From positions 248,001 through 312,000 of the forward strand of contig NZ_ML660169.1 in the NCBI RefSeq assembly GCF_007004725.1: a stretch of DNA of 64,000 bases. The letters run 5' to 3'. Both the position numbers and the translations under genes were made by a program. Below are positions 54,906 through 63,989 of the stretch, one piece after another. Every line of letters starts with the position of its first letter. Within the stretch, counting starts at the first letter, position 1. The notes under the pieces were generated by a model, which worked only from the letters and a program-made list of their open reading frames with translations, had not been told where the DNA came from and made no database searches. This DNA is from Aliikangiella coralliicola. Lineage in GTDB: Bacteria > Pseudomonadota > Gammaproteobacteria > Enterobacterales > Kangiellaceae.

Positions 54906-55684
54906 TGAACAGCTCACTAAAGCCAATTTCTGAACTTAGGTCTGAGACATCGAAGCACTCACAACAGAGCCCGACACTCAATCTTGCCTGCGCAATTATC
55001 GCCGCTGGAAACTCATCAAGATTGGGTCAAGCAAAACAATTAGTTGTACAAAACGGACAAAGTTTGCTGAATAAGGCCGCGATGTTAGCTACAGCAATTA
55101 GCCGCAATGTCAGCTGCGTTTTAGGCTTTCGTGCAGAGGTGTTTTGCAAGGAAATTGAGACTTTAAATGTTAAGCCAATCCTTAACCAGAATTGGCAGCA
55201 AGGCATGGGCTCGTCAATTGCTACATGTGTGAATTCACTCAGCGATGATACAAATGGCGTGATGATTTTGTTGTGTGATCAGTGGGCACTGACACCAGTC
55301 GATCTGCAAGCACTGACAACACAATGGCAAAAAACACCGGACAAAATTGTGGCAGCGAACTACTACGATCACAAACATAAAAAAATGGTGATGGGCGCAC
55401 CAGCGATATTCCCACGAAGTTTTTTTTCAGAATTGACCGAGTTACGCGAAACTGGTGCGCGAAAACTGCTGATGCGACATGAAAGTGACGTTGAAAAAGT
55501 AAAAATTGACAATGCTGCGTTTGACCTGGATATACCAGCAGATTTTAAACATTTTAATCTGGTGAATAAAAAACTGAATACAGCTAAAAATCAATTATCA
55601 AACCAGAACAAATCACTACAGAAAAAGCACTATCAAAATAAACCTTCTAAAAATAATCAATGGGTCATTGAAGGGTCAACGTAA
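54905..55684 (+). CDS. MobA/MocA-like molybdenum cofactor nucleotidyltransferase
   Basis: 259 residues. A nucleotidyltransferase fold beginning [18 protein letters not shown] (the GxSxRxGxxK nucleotide loop) and [11 protein letters not shown]. MocA-type enzymes add CMP to the cofactor for xanthine-dehydrogenase-family proteins; the XdhC neighbour supports that over MobA. A low-complexity Lys/Asn/Gln-rich tail of ~40 residues follows the domain and is not expected in the family. Confidence 0.9.
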   Translation: MNSSLKPISELRSETSKHSQQSPTLNLACAIIAAGNSSRLGQAKQLVVQNGQSLLNKAAMLATAISRNVSCVLGFRAEVFCKEIETLNVKPILNQNWQQGMGSSIATCVNSLSDDTNGVMILLCDQWALTPVDLQALTTQWQKTPDKIVAANYYDHKHKKMVMGAPAIFPRSFFSELTELRETGARKLLMRHESDVEKVKIDNAAFDLDIPADFKHFNLVNKKLNTAKNQLSNQNKSLQKKHYQNKPSKNNQWVIEGST

Positions 55685-55698
55685 ATCGGAGAGAAACT

Positions 55699-56163
55699 AT
55701 GATCGAATTAACTATTAACGGTACTAAACAAAAATTTGATGTCGATCCGGAAATGCCGCTGCTATGGGCGCTTCGTGATATCGCCAAACTCACCGGTAGT
55801 AAATATGGATGCGGCAAAGGATTATGCGGCGCTTGCACAGTGCATATCGATGGCCAGGCAGTTCGCTCATGTATTATGCCAATATCGGCGGTAGTGGATA
55901 AACAGGTCACAACAATTGAAGGACTATCCGAACAGGGAGATCATCCTGTACAGCAAGCCTGGCAAGATCTGAACGTGCCGCAATGTGGTTATTGCCAGCC
56001 CGGTCAAATCATGTCTGCCTCAGCTTTGCTCGCGCAAAATGCTGCGCCAACCGATGAAGATATCAACAACGCTATGTCTGGAAATATTTGTCGTTGCGGC
56101 ACTTATCCACGTATTCGAGCAGCCATTCATAAAGCCGCTAAACTCGCTCGCGAGGTAAAATAA
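55699..56163 (+). CDS. 2Fe-2S subunit of molybdenum hydroxylase
   Basis: 154 residues with both clusters: plant-type [15 protein letters not shown] plus a distal Cys, and the helical cluster [10 protein letters not shown]...[10 protein letters not shown]. The usual small subunit (IorA/CoxS-like) of isoquinoline-oxidoreductase and aldehyde-dehydrogenase-type enzymes. The ribosome site GGAGAGAAAC precedes the ATG. The catalytic subunit follows after one base. Confidence 0.96.
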   Translation: MIELTINGTKQKFDVDPEMPLLWALRDIAKLTGSKYGCGKGLCGACTVHIDGQAVRSCIMPISAVVDKQVTTIEGLSEQGDHPVQQAWQDLNVPQCGYCQPGQIMSASALLAQNAAPTDEDINNAMSGNICRCGTYPRIRAAIHKAAKLAREVK

Positions 56164-56164
56164 A

Positions 56165-58486
56165 ATGATTAATAACATTGGTGAAGATTTAGATAAGGAT
56201 TGGCTTATTGACGAACAACTAAATGATCCAACGGCAAACGAAACAGTGATAAAAAATGTGAGTCGTCGACACTTTTTAAAAGGTCTCGGAATTGCCAGTA
56301 GCAGTATGGTGTTAGGCATACAATTGTCACCGGCTTTAGCGGCGGCAGAAAATAACAACGAGGATCTATTTTCTCCCGACGTATTTGTTTCCATCGCAAC
56401 AGACGGACAAGTCACTATCATTTGCCATCGTTCTGAAATGGGCCAAGGCATTCGTAGCACATTGCCCTTGTTGGTAGCAGACGAACTTGAAGCAGATTGG
56501 AAAAGAGTAACGGTTGAGCAGGCAATCGGCGATCAAAAATACGGTAGCCAAAACACCGACGGCTCTCGTAGCGTTAGAAAAAATTATCAAAAGTTGAAAG
56601 AAGCAGGTGCAATCGCCCGAACGATGCTGCAACAAGCTGCGGCGAAAACCTGGAAAGTAAAACCTTCTGTCGTAACCATCAAAAACCACGCCGCCAGATT
56701 AAAAGATAGTACTCAGTCGTTGGATTTCTCGGAATTGGTCAGCATCGCTGCCACTATGCCTGTTCCTGAGAGAAGTTCTCTTAAGTTAAAAACAGAAAAA
56801 GAACAGCGCTACATCGGCAAAGACAATATTCCGTTAGTTGATGGTAAAGCGTTCGTAACCGGTCGCGCCACTTTTGGTTTTGATGTTGATATCGATGACA
56901 TGAAAGTTGCCGTTATTGCCCGCCCACCGGTAGTGTTTGGCAAAGTAAAATCTTTCGATGCCCGTGAAACACTCGAAGTTCCCGGCGTGATAAAGATCGT
57001 TGAGCTGCCAGCGATTACACCACCTGCTGTTTTTAAAATGCTCGGTGGTATTGCCGTCATTGCTGACAATACATACGCAGCAATAAAAGGTCGGGAAAAA
57101 CTAAAAATTGAGTGGGATCATGGAAAAAATGCCAGCTATGACTCAAAAGCTCATGAGCAAGTATTCAAGCAAGCCCTGGAAAAACCATCAACGGTGGTAC
57201 GTAAACGAGGCGACTTTAATCAAGCCAAAACTTCTGCCAACAAGGTAGTTGAAGCGGACTATTATGTTGGAGGATTAATCCATGCACCGATGGAACCACC
57301 AGCAGCAACGGCGCGAATGACAGACGATGGCGTTGAAGTTTGGACCTGTACACAAACCCCTCAAACAGCGCAAAATAATGTAATGGGCGTACTACAAATC
57401 CCCAAAGAAAAAGCAGCCTCTGTAGAAATTAATGTGACGCTTTTAGGCGGTGGATTTGGCCGAAAATCTAAACCTGACTATGTTGCTGAAGCAGCCTATT
57501 TAGCCAACCAGACTAAAATGCCAATCAAAGTATTATGGACGCGAGAAGATGAAGTACAACATGGCTACTATCATTCTCCTAGCTATCAAAAGTTAGCCGG
57601 CACACTCGATAACAACGGCAAGGTGACAGGTTGGTACCACGGCATGGTTAATCATCCAATTGGCGCAACTTTTAATCCTGCCGCCAAAACCGCAGGCAGT
57701 GCAGACCTGGGCCAGGGTGACATGATGTACGACGTGCCGAATATTCTGGTTGACCTCGGCGATACCGATACTTTCTTGCGTATCGGGTGGGTTCGCTCAG
57801 TGACTAATATCAATAATGCTTTCGCTGCCAGTTCATTTGTCGATGAGCTCGCTCACGCTGCAGGCAAAGATCCAAAAGATTTTTTACTTTCTCTTATCGG
57901 AAAAGATCAGCATGTTAACTTTGCTAAAGACAGTTACAAGTATGGCAATTATGGTGAGCCGCTTGATAAGTATCCAGCTGATACCGCGCGCTTGAAACGT
58001 GTTATTGAATTGGTTGCTGAAAAATCAAATTGGGGTAAGCAATTACCTAAAGGTCATGGCATGGGAATCGCAGCTCACAGAAGTTTCTGTAGTTATGTTG
58101 CCACAGTCGTCGAAGTTTCGATGGACAATGGTCGCGTTAAACTTGAAGCCATTCACAGCGCCGTTGACGTTGGCAGGGCTTTAAACCCTGATCGAATTCG
58201 TTCACAAATGGAAGGCTCCGCAATATTTTCTGCCAGCTTGGCATTTTACGGCGACATCACTGCGAAAAATGGCGTGGTTGAGCAGAGCAATTTCCATGAC
58301 TATCAAATGGCAAGAATGAATCAAATTCCTGATATTCACACTTACATTGTGGAGAGTGATGAGTTGCCAACCGGCATTGGTGAGCCGGGAGTGCCGCCTT
58401 TTTCTCCGGCATTGTGTAATGCTATTTTTGCGGCTACTGGGGAGAGGTATCGGCGGTTGCCTTTGCAGCAGTTTGGGATTGTTTGA
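56165..58486 (+). CDS. Molybdopterin-binding catalytic subunit, isoquinoline 1-oxidoreductase beta / aldehyde dehydrogenase type
   Basis: 773 residues. A twin-arginine signal (SRRHFLKGLGIASS) lies ~35 residues in, so the mature enzyme is expected in the periplasm; the N-terminal acidic extension before it is unusual. Two Ald_Xan_dh_C2-type halves follow, with the family-conserved GGGFGRKSKPDYVAEAA and the C-terminal active-site segment GEPGVPPFSPAL. No FAD subunit is in the locus, so electrons probably go to a periplasmic cytochrome, as in IorAB and periplasmic aldehyde dehydrogenases. Substrate unknown. Confidence 0.93.
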   Translation: MINNIGEDLDKDWLIDEQLNDPTANETVIKNVSRRHFLKGLGIASSSMVLGIQLSPALAAAENNNEDLFSPDVFVSIATDGQVTIICHRSEMGQGIRSTLPLLVADELEADWKRVTVEQAIGDQKYGSQNTDGSRSVRKNYQKLKEAGAIARTMLQQAAAKTWKVKPSVVTIKNHAARLKDSTQSLDFSELVSIAATMPVPERSSLKLKTEKEQRYIGKDNIPLVDGKAFVTGRATFGFDVDIDDMKVAVIARPPVVFGKVKSFDARETLEVPGVIKIVELPAITPPAVFKMLGGIAVIADNTYAAIKGREKLKIEWDHGKNASYDSKAHEQVFKQALEKPSTVVRKRGDFNQAKTSANKVVEADYYVGGLIHAPMEPPAATARMTDDGVEVWTCTQTPQTAQNNVMGVLQIPKEKAASVEINVTLLGGGFGRKSKPDYVAEAAYLANQTKMPIKVLWTREDEVQHGYYHSPSYQKLAGTLDNNGKVTGWYHGMVNHPIGATFNPAAKTAGSADLGQGDMMYDVPNILVDLGDTDTFLRIGWVRSVTNINNAFAASSFVDELAHAAGKDPKDFLLSLIGKDQHVNFAKDSYKYGNYGEPLDKYPADTARLKRVIELVAEKSNWGKQLPKGHGMGIAAHRSFCSYVATVVEVSMDNGRVKLEAIHSAVDVGRALNPDRIRSQMEGSAIFSASLAFYGDITAKNGVVEQSNFHDYQMARMNQIPDIHTYIVESDELPTGIGEPGVPPFSPALCNAIFAATGERYRRLPLQQFGIV

Positions 58487-59057
58487 TTTTTATTGAGAGT
58501 TATAGTCAAACTGGAGGTTTGGCTATAGCTTTTTAGAGCGTTTCGCACCGCTTCGCTTGCGTGCGAGTTACTTTTTTCAAGAGCAAAAAAAGTAACCAAA
58601 AATGCCCGTACGCTTGGCCGCTAGGCAACGCGAGTACGTTAGTCATAAAATCTATAATGGTTCTTTTGCGCCTACCCACTCGTATTTAATTAGCTTCCCA
58701 CCGATGACGGTTTGTGAATTGAGATAAATTGAAAGTCCACAAGTGGGGATGAAAGGCAAAAATTAACTGAGTCGGTTGAAAAACAGAAGCAGTCATTAAA
58801 AGTTCTTCGCCCAGCGGCTATAACGAGCTTGTGGAATTCATGACTCATTGGATTAAGCGGAAAAATGTCTGAGGGAACCGAGTTTTTTTCCGCCCAATGA
58901 GTCGCTTTCAACAAGAAAGGAAAGCAAAGGCCTACCAAGTCTTACAACACTCAGAAAATTAGTTATCTTCAGCGTAAAAGCCCTTTTGGTTACTTTTGTG
59001 GCTTTGGACAAAAGTAACTCGCATGCAAGCGAAGCGATGCGAAACCGCTCTAAAAAA
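58487..59057. other. Intergenic block bounded by inverted repeats
   Basis: About 570 bases. Several overlapping short open frames on both strands are not credible genes. The ends carry ~80-base inverted repeats (see 58526-58604 and 58981-59060); the ~375 bases between show no protein-like content. Confidence 0.7.
58526..58604 (+). repeat. Inverted repeat element, left copy
   Basis: About 80 bases running TAGCTTTTTAGAGCG...GCTTCGCTTGC...GAGTTACTTTT...AAAGTAACCAAAAA. It contains an internal palindrome (GTTACTTTT / AAAAGTAAC). Confidence 0.85.
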
Positions 59058-59060
59058 CTA
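58981..59060 (-). repeat. Inverted repeat element, right copy
   Basis: The reverse complement matches the left copy over ~80 bases at roughly 85% identity by eye (TAGTTTTTTAGAGCGG...GCTTCGCTTGCATGCGAGTTAC...). The right end abuts the stop of the TonB receptor gene. Confidence 0.85.
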
Positions 59061-61556
59061 AAAATACATCCTAAAATCAATCCCCACCATCTTAGGCTCC
59101 GCCCGAGTAGTAGTAGGCGATCCAATCGCCTCCCCCTGCCCCCCAACAGAAAGCAAATACTCCTCATCCCCAAGGTTAGTCCCCCAAATAGAAACCTCCC
59201 AATCAGCATCCGCCGGATAATAACTAAGCCGAGCATTTTGCAATGTATAATCACCAATATGACGTGACTGATCAGCCCCGGTATGGTCAACCCGATCATC
59301 AGTAAAATTATGATGAAATCTAAATGCCAAATCCCCCGCCTCTCCCATATTTAAGTTGTAATCAAAAATAATATTCCACTTATTTTCTGGAATTGACGAA
59401 AGCGGCTCACCAGTCAAATCATCTGCCGCAGTTTCTCCGGGAAACAACGAGTAACTCGTATACTCAGTTTGCACATTACCGTAATTAGCGGTCACTCGAA
59501 AATTATCATTGAATTGCCAGCGTAAATCGATATCGTAACCATTACCCTCGGCATCCGCGTTACCCACATTATAAGTTGGGATAGTACCGGCAGGGCCTGA
59601 CAATTTTAAAATCTGTAAATCTTCATACTCATAATCATAAATAGCGAGATTAAAAATTAATTGATCGTCTAACCAACTACTTTTTAAACCTAGCTCGTTG
59701 TTAACTATTTTTTCTTCGTTGAAAGCAGGGTCAACGCCAAGACTATTAAACCCACCGGACTTAAAACCTTTCGCCGAGCTAAAATATGTCATTACATTAT
59801 CGCTCCACCGATAATCAACAACGAGTCTTGGAGTCCACGCATCCCAGGAATCATTTTGTTTGTTTGCGGGGTTAAACTGATCAAAGAAAACCAATCCAAA
59901 GGGCACGGGATCAACACCGGGTATTGGAATGATAAATGCGTTATCCCATGAAGTTAAAATGTCGAAAGACTTTTTGTCATGGGTGTACCTGATACCAAAA
60001 GTTACATCAAGCCTCTCAGTCATCGCGTAGGTGAAATCAGCATAAAACGCCACACTGTTATAAGTGCCATCGTCATAAGTGGTTTCCAACCAATCGCGAT
60101 TAACATTAGCGGCAACGGTCATATCTAGAATGGTTGCAGGATCAAGGCCGCTCAAAAATGAAAGCAATTGTAATTGATTGCTAAATTCGCTTCCGAAAAA
60201 TCCAGCTAACCCTCCCCCCAACGGAAGATTAGGGATCATTTCTGGCGGAACGCCTGCAGCGGTATAGAAAAAAGTATCTAATGTATTTGTCGTGATAAAG
60301 ACTTCATGAGCTTGCTTCGCGTGTTCCCAAGAGTATGTCGCACCAACGGTCCATTGCAGATCACCATCTCCCTTTGACGACAGCCTTAGCTCATGGCTCG
60401 CTTGCTCTTGATCTTCATTATTTTTGGTCGCGAAGAAAAAGCGTGGGTTGGCGCTACCGTCTTCTTCCTCAAAACTTGATGATTCGAAGGTTCTGTATGC
60501 TGCGATATAAGTTAAAGTAAAATCTGAATAATCCGATGTAATTTCGAGTGAAGCTCCCCAAAGATCTCGCTCCTCCAAAGAGTTAATATCAGATTCAATC
60601 GCACCAAATGGATTAGCAGGCGCAATCGCGGTGTTCATACTGGCAACTATCGGTGCATCTTGAGAAACCGTGTCATAGTCTACTCGAAATAAAACTTCGG
60701 TTGCGTCACTGTAGTCCCAAAGCAGCGACATTTTTAGCGATTGATTATCCTGATTACCAGTGTCTCTTTGACCGACCACAGGAATATAACCATCTCTTTC
60801 ATTGGAAACCAGGCTAGCGCGAAAATAGACATCATCGCTAAATTCAGTGTTGAACATCCCGTTAATCTGTCTGCGTCCAAAGTCACCGACAGTAACGCCA
60901 AACTCGCCGCTTGAACCTTTCTCTGGTTTTTTTGTTATCACGTGAAGCGATCCAGCCGCTGCGTTCCTGCCAAATAAAGTTCCTTGCGGACCTTTAAGAA
61001 TTTCTACTCGTTCCACATCATTAAAATTAGCCTGAGACGCGCCGCCTCTACCCACATAAACGCCGTCAACATAAACCGCTACTGCAGGGTCAGAGCCAAT
61101 TCCAAAATCGTTGGTGGTTATTCCACGAATGTTGTAACTCGGTTGAGTAAAGCTAGCGTTGTTTGTTTCAAATCCTGGTGTAATGCTGCCCAGATCATTA
61201 ATACTCAATGCCGCCATATCTTGCAGATCTTTATCTTGAAAAAGACTAATTGAAATTGGTACATCTTGTGGGTTTTCTTCACGATGCTGCGCGGTAACAA
61301 CAATCAGGTTTTCATTTTGTTTTTCTTGGCGATCACCAGCGGAATTTTCAGCACTTTGTGATTGGTAAACACCTGGTTGACTAACATTTGATTGACCATC
61401 CGGCGCAGGGCTTTTATGCATCAGCTTATCGTCCATAACCTGATCTTCTGCCGCACCAGTAGCTGGGAGCAAACTGCTAAAGAGTATTGTGCAAACTGCT
61501 AAATAAGTTTTTCTTGCGGCAAAAGGTATTCGACCGCTAGTTAATGTTAAATTCAT
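59058..61556 (-). CDS. TonB-dependent outer-membrane receptor
   Basis: 832 residues. Signal peptide (TYLAVCTILFSSLLPATGAA); plug with QHREENPQDVPISISLF, DVERVEILKGPQGTLFGRNA and AGSLHVITKKP; barrel ending in a terminal Phe (VGIDFRMYF), the usual outer-membrane insertion signal. The 'HREENPQDVPISISLF' TonB subclass is common in marine and sphingomonad-type scavengers of aromatic or terpenoid compounds and siderophores; the substrate is not known. A TTGACA -35 and an operator palindrome lie upstream, and a TetR regulator gene follows further up. Confidence 0.93.
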   Translation of the reverse strand: MNLTLTSGRIPFAARKTYLAVCTILFSSLLPATGAAEDQVMDDKLMHKSPAPDGQSNVSQPGVYQSQSAENSAGDRQEKQNENLIVVTAQHREENPQDVPISISLFQDKDLQDMAALSINDLGSITPGFETNNASFTQPSYNIRGITTNDFGIGSDPAVAVYVDGVYVGRGGASQANFNDVERVEILKGPQGTLFGRNAAAGSLHVITKKPEKGSSGEFGVTVGDFGRRQINGMFNTEFSDDVYFRASLVSNERDGYIPVVGQRDTGNQDNQSLKMSLLWDYSDATEVLFRVDYDTVSQDAPIVASMNTAIAPANPFGAIESDINSLEERDLWGASLEITSDYSDFTLTYIAAYRTFESSSFEEEDGSANPRFFFATKNNEDQEQASHELRLSSKGDGDLQWTVGATYSWEHAKQAHEVFITTNTLDTFFYTAAGVPPEMIPNLPLGGGLAGFFGSEFSNQLQLLSFLSGLDPATILDMTVAANVNRDWLETTYDDGTYNSVAFYADFTYAMTERLDVTFGIRYTHDKKSFDILTSWDNAFIIPIPGVDPVPFGLVFFDQFNPANKQNDSWDAWTPRLVVDYRWSDNVMTYFSSAKGFKSGGFNSLGVDPAFNEEKIVNNELGLKSSWLDDQLIFNLAIYDYEYEDLQILKLSGPAGTIPTYNVGNADAEGNGYDIDLRWQFNDNFRVTANYGNVQTEYTSYSLFPGETAADDLTGEPLSSIPENKWNIIFDYNLNMGEAGDLAFRFHHNFTDDRVDHTGADQSRHIGDYTLQNARLSYYPADADWEVSIWGTNLGDEEYLLSVGGQGEAIGSPTTTRAEPKMVGIDFRMYF

Positions 61557-61708
61557 CTGCTGTCCCTTTTATCTTTCGTTTTTGAATTATTCTATTTTTT
61601 ATTTCTTAATTTTGAGCAAGATCGATGACTACATTATTTTGCTTTCCAATCACACGTTCAGCAGACCATTTACTGCAATTTCGTCTGATATCGGCGAACA
61701 ACCTATCT

Positions 61709-61722
61709 GGTACGAAAGTACC
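61709..61722. promoter_or_regulatory. Operator-like palindrome, site 2
   Basis: GGTACGAAAGTACC with 5-base arms, overlapping the inferred -10 of the TonB receptor promoter. It shares 12 consecutive bases with the site at 47135-47146. A half match AAAGTACCA lies at 62727-62735 upstream of the TetR gene. Confidence 0.65.
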
Positions 61723-61861
61723 TTTTAGAACAAGGCTTGTCAATTATTGATGATAGTTCAATCATTAACAATTAATAGAAATTATTTTTTATTATTAAAA
61801 ATCAATAAGTTATTTACGCCATCACGAAAATGATAGCAGGAAGACAGAACGCACCAAATTT

Positions 61862-61887
61862 ACCTGAGTTCGGGACAAAACTCGGGT
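61862..61887. repeat. REP-like hairpin, copy 2
   Basis: ACCTGAGTT (61862-61870) and AACTCGGGT (61879-61887) pair with one G-T, loop CGGGACAA. Arms and loop match the copy at 39463-39493. It sits 30 bases after the TetR gene's stop codon on the minus strand. Confidence 0.65.
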
Positions 61888-61916
61888 TAAATTAGCAACA
61901 AATCAAAAAACTGGAT

Positions 61917-62591
61917 TTACGAAACCAGGCGTGTGAATGTTCGTTGTAAGGTTTGCAGGGCTTGCGATTCACTCACAAAACCGGCTAACAGGCTATGTTC
62001 AAGATAGAGAATAATTGCGATCAGCTCACGGCTATCAGAATCGGGGTCATTGGAGCCTAGCGCCTGAAAAAATTGCGCGATAGCATTGAGTTGTTGCAGC
62101 TCCATGTCATTAACCAGTTGCGCTAATTCGGGATTGCGTAATGACTCATTGCGAAAAGCGCGTTCGATCATACGGTCATCCTTATTTTTGACCTGCACGC
62201 TGATATGCCGCAAAATCATGTCAGTTAACCGTTCACGTATTACTTGATAATCACCATCTGCTAGCTCACTCAGACTTGCAAAGGAATCAAACAACTCTCT
62301 TCCTGCAGTTTCAAGTGATTGTAGCTGGTTAATATTACGCTCACAAAAATCGAGAAATGCATCATGTAACAAAGCATGGATATCAGGAAAATAATAGGTG
62401 GTAGCTGCGAGCGGAACATCTGCCATTTCAGCGATTGCTCTATGTTTTACCCCTTGAACACCGTGCTCTACAATGATATCTCTCACCGCTTTGAGGATTT
62501 TTTCACGGCGCTTTTTTCCGTCTGCACGGGTCGGTATGCGTCCGCGATAAGATGCCTGAATGGAGTTAAGAATTGGGTGGATTTTTTCCAT
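61917..62591 (-). CDS. TetR-family transcriptional regulator
   Basis: About 224 residues from the ATG at 62591; the frame extends to a TTG at 62651, but the extra segment is hydrophobic and not family-like. The N-terminal helix-turn-helix is clear: KRREKILKAVRDIIVEHGVQ, VKHRAIAEMADVPLAATTYY, FPDIHALLHDAF. The ligand domain is all-helical and not identified. It is divergent from the EamA gene at 62989 and on the same strand as the TonB receptor. An AAAGTACCA half site upstream hints at autoregulation. Confidence 0.88.
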   Translation of the reverse strand: MEKIHPILNSIQASYRGRIPTRADGKKRREKILKAVRDIIVEHGVQGVKHRAIAEMADVPLAATTYYFPDIHALLHDAFLDFCERNINQLQSLETAGRELFDSFASLSELADGDYQVIRERLTDMILRHISVQVKNKDDRMIERAFRNESLRNPELAQLVNDMELQQLNAIAQFFQALGSNDPDSDSRELIAIILYLEHSLLAGFVSESQALQTLQRTFTRLVS

Positions 62592-62988
62592 TAAGTTATT
62601 CAAATGTTGATGAGCGACCAAGCCATAAAACCAGTAAGTAATGCTATTCAATCAAACAAAGTTCTCACCATCATGGTGCCGGTTTAAATCAGGCAGCTCA
62701 AATGCCAGCGATTGAATACCCGTGACAAAGTACCATTGATAAAGCCTGTATCTCAAGTTAATTACTTGGGCGATAGAATATTATGGTGGTAATTAGCGCA
62801 GAGTCTTATATCATTTTGAAATTATTTAGAAACAATTTTATTACTTTTTAGTGAGTTTTTTCTCGATTTTATGCGAATTATCTATTACCGTTAAGCAGTG
62901 ATGCTTATGCTCATTAAGTTCTCAAATGAGTGCTTCGACATAGTAAACACTTAATCCACTCATTTAATCTATCCGGCATATCAAATCT
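62592..62988. promoter_or_regulatory. Divergent spacer between TetR and EamA genes
   Basis: About 400 AT-rich bases. It contains AAAGTACCA (62727-62735), matching one half of the palindromes at 47135 and 61709. No gene seen. Confidence 0.45.
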
Positions 62989-63900
62989 ATGCAAAATATT
63001 GGCTTGTTTATCATTTCCGCAGTCATCTGGGGCTCAACCTGGCTGATGATTACCTTTCAGCTAGGTGTCGTTGAACCTATCATATCGGTCATTTACCGCT
63101 TTGGATTAGCCAGTCTCATTTTGTTCAGTATTTGTTTGATCAAAAAGAAGTCGTTTCGCTTTGAGCCCATTGACCAGTTTCTCATTTTGCTGCAAGGCTT
63201 ATTATTGTTCGGCTTTAACTACTGGTTGACTTATTTGAGCATTTCACACATCAACAGCGCACTTGCCGCAGTTTTAAGTACCAGTATCGTCTATTTTAAT
63301 GTCGTCTTCGCAAAGGTCTTCCTGGGCGATGAAATTCGTAATGAAGTGCTCGTTGGCGCAACAGTTGGCGTATTAGGAATCGTTTTAATTTTTATGCCGG
63401 AGTTAGAGTTTTCAGGCGATCAAAATAATGCCTGGTATGGAATCAGTTTGCTGCTTTTAGGCAGTGTGTTCGCTTCTCTTGGCAATATTGTTTCAGCGAA
63501 AACACAACGTCGAAAAATACCAGTGTTGCAAGCCAACGCTCTGGGCATGGGCTATGCTTCATTATTCATTGGTGTCATTGCATTAATCAGCGGCTATCAA
63601 TTCAGCTTCGATGCGTCTTTCAGTTATATTGGCTCACTGCTTTATCTCGCACTATTTGGCTCCGTGATTGCTTTCGGCGCTTTTCTCACCTTGCTGGGCA
63701 GAATAGGCCCGGACAAAGCAGGTTATGTGACCCTGGTTTATCCGGTCATTGCGATGATCCTTTCAACTTTCTTCGAAAATTACCAGTGGACCCTCGAAGG
63801 ATTATTTGGATTACTAGCAATTCTACTCGGTAATTTTATCGCCATGGGGAAATACAAAAACCTGTCAATCTATCAGCGCTTGAGGAACAACAAAACTTAG
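62989..63900 (+). CDS. EamA-family (DMT superfamily) transporter
   Basis: 303 residues, ten predicted transmembrane helices, starting AVIWGSTWLMITFQLG and ending LLAILLGNFIAMGKY. The opening and the SVIYRFGLASLILF segment match the EamA protein at 41967 (SLIYRFGLAGILIL), so the two are paralogs of one subfamily. This copy has the normal length without the long tail. It is next to a TetR regulator rather than a MocR one. Substrate unknown. Confidence 0.93.
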   Translation: MQNIGLFIISAVIWGSTWLMITFQLGVVEPIISVIYRFGLASLILFSICLIKKKSFRFEPIDQFLILLQGLLLFGFNYWLTYLSISHINSALAAVLSTSIVYFNVVFAKVFLGDEIRNEVLVGATVGVLGIVLIFMPELEFSGDQNNAWYGISLLLLGSVFASLGNIVSAKTQRRKIPVLQANALGMGYASLFIGVIALISGYQFSFDASFSYIGSLLYLALFGSVIAFGAFLTLLGRIGPDKAGYVTLVYPVIAMILSTFFENYQWTLEGLFGLLAILLGNFIAMGKYKNLSIYQRLRNNKT

Positions 63901-63938
63901 GTGACTGAATCGTTGTTCAAAAACACGAATAGCGCAAA

Positions 63939-63989
63939 TACCATATAGCTGGTCTACACTTGATAATTATAACTACAAGCTATTTGGTA
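63939..63989. repeat. Imperfect inverted repeat at window edge
   Basis: TACCATATAGCT (63939-63950) and AGCTATTTGGTA (63978-63989) pair with one mismatch across 27 bases after the EamA stop. It could be a terminator or the start of a repeat running out of the window. Confidence 0.4.

Larger units (their letters stand above)
61557..61916. other. Regulatory region of the TonB receptor gene
   Basis: About 360 bases. Minus-strand promoter: TTGACA (61743-61738), with the -10 position falling on the GGTACGAAAGTACC palindrome (61709-61722). It also holds the hairpin at 61862-61887, just after the TetR stop. Confidence 0.6.

Noticed and set aside
58690-58938. Open frames inside the inverted-repeat block
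   Set aside because: Overlapping frames on both strands and no start signals; not proteins I can support.
58986-59267. Plus-strand open frame across the inverted repeat and the TonB gene end
   Set aside because: Antisense to a well-supported TonB receptor.
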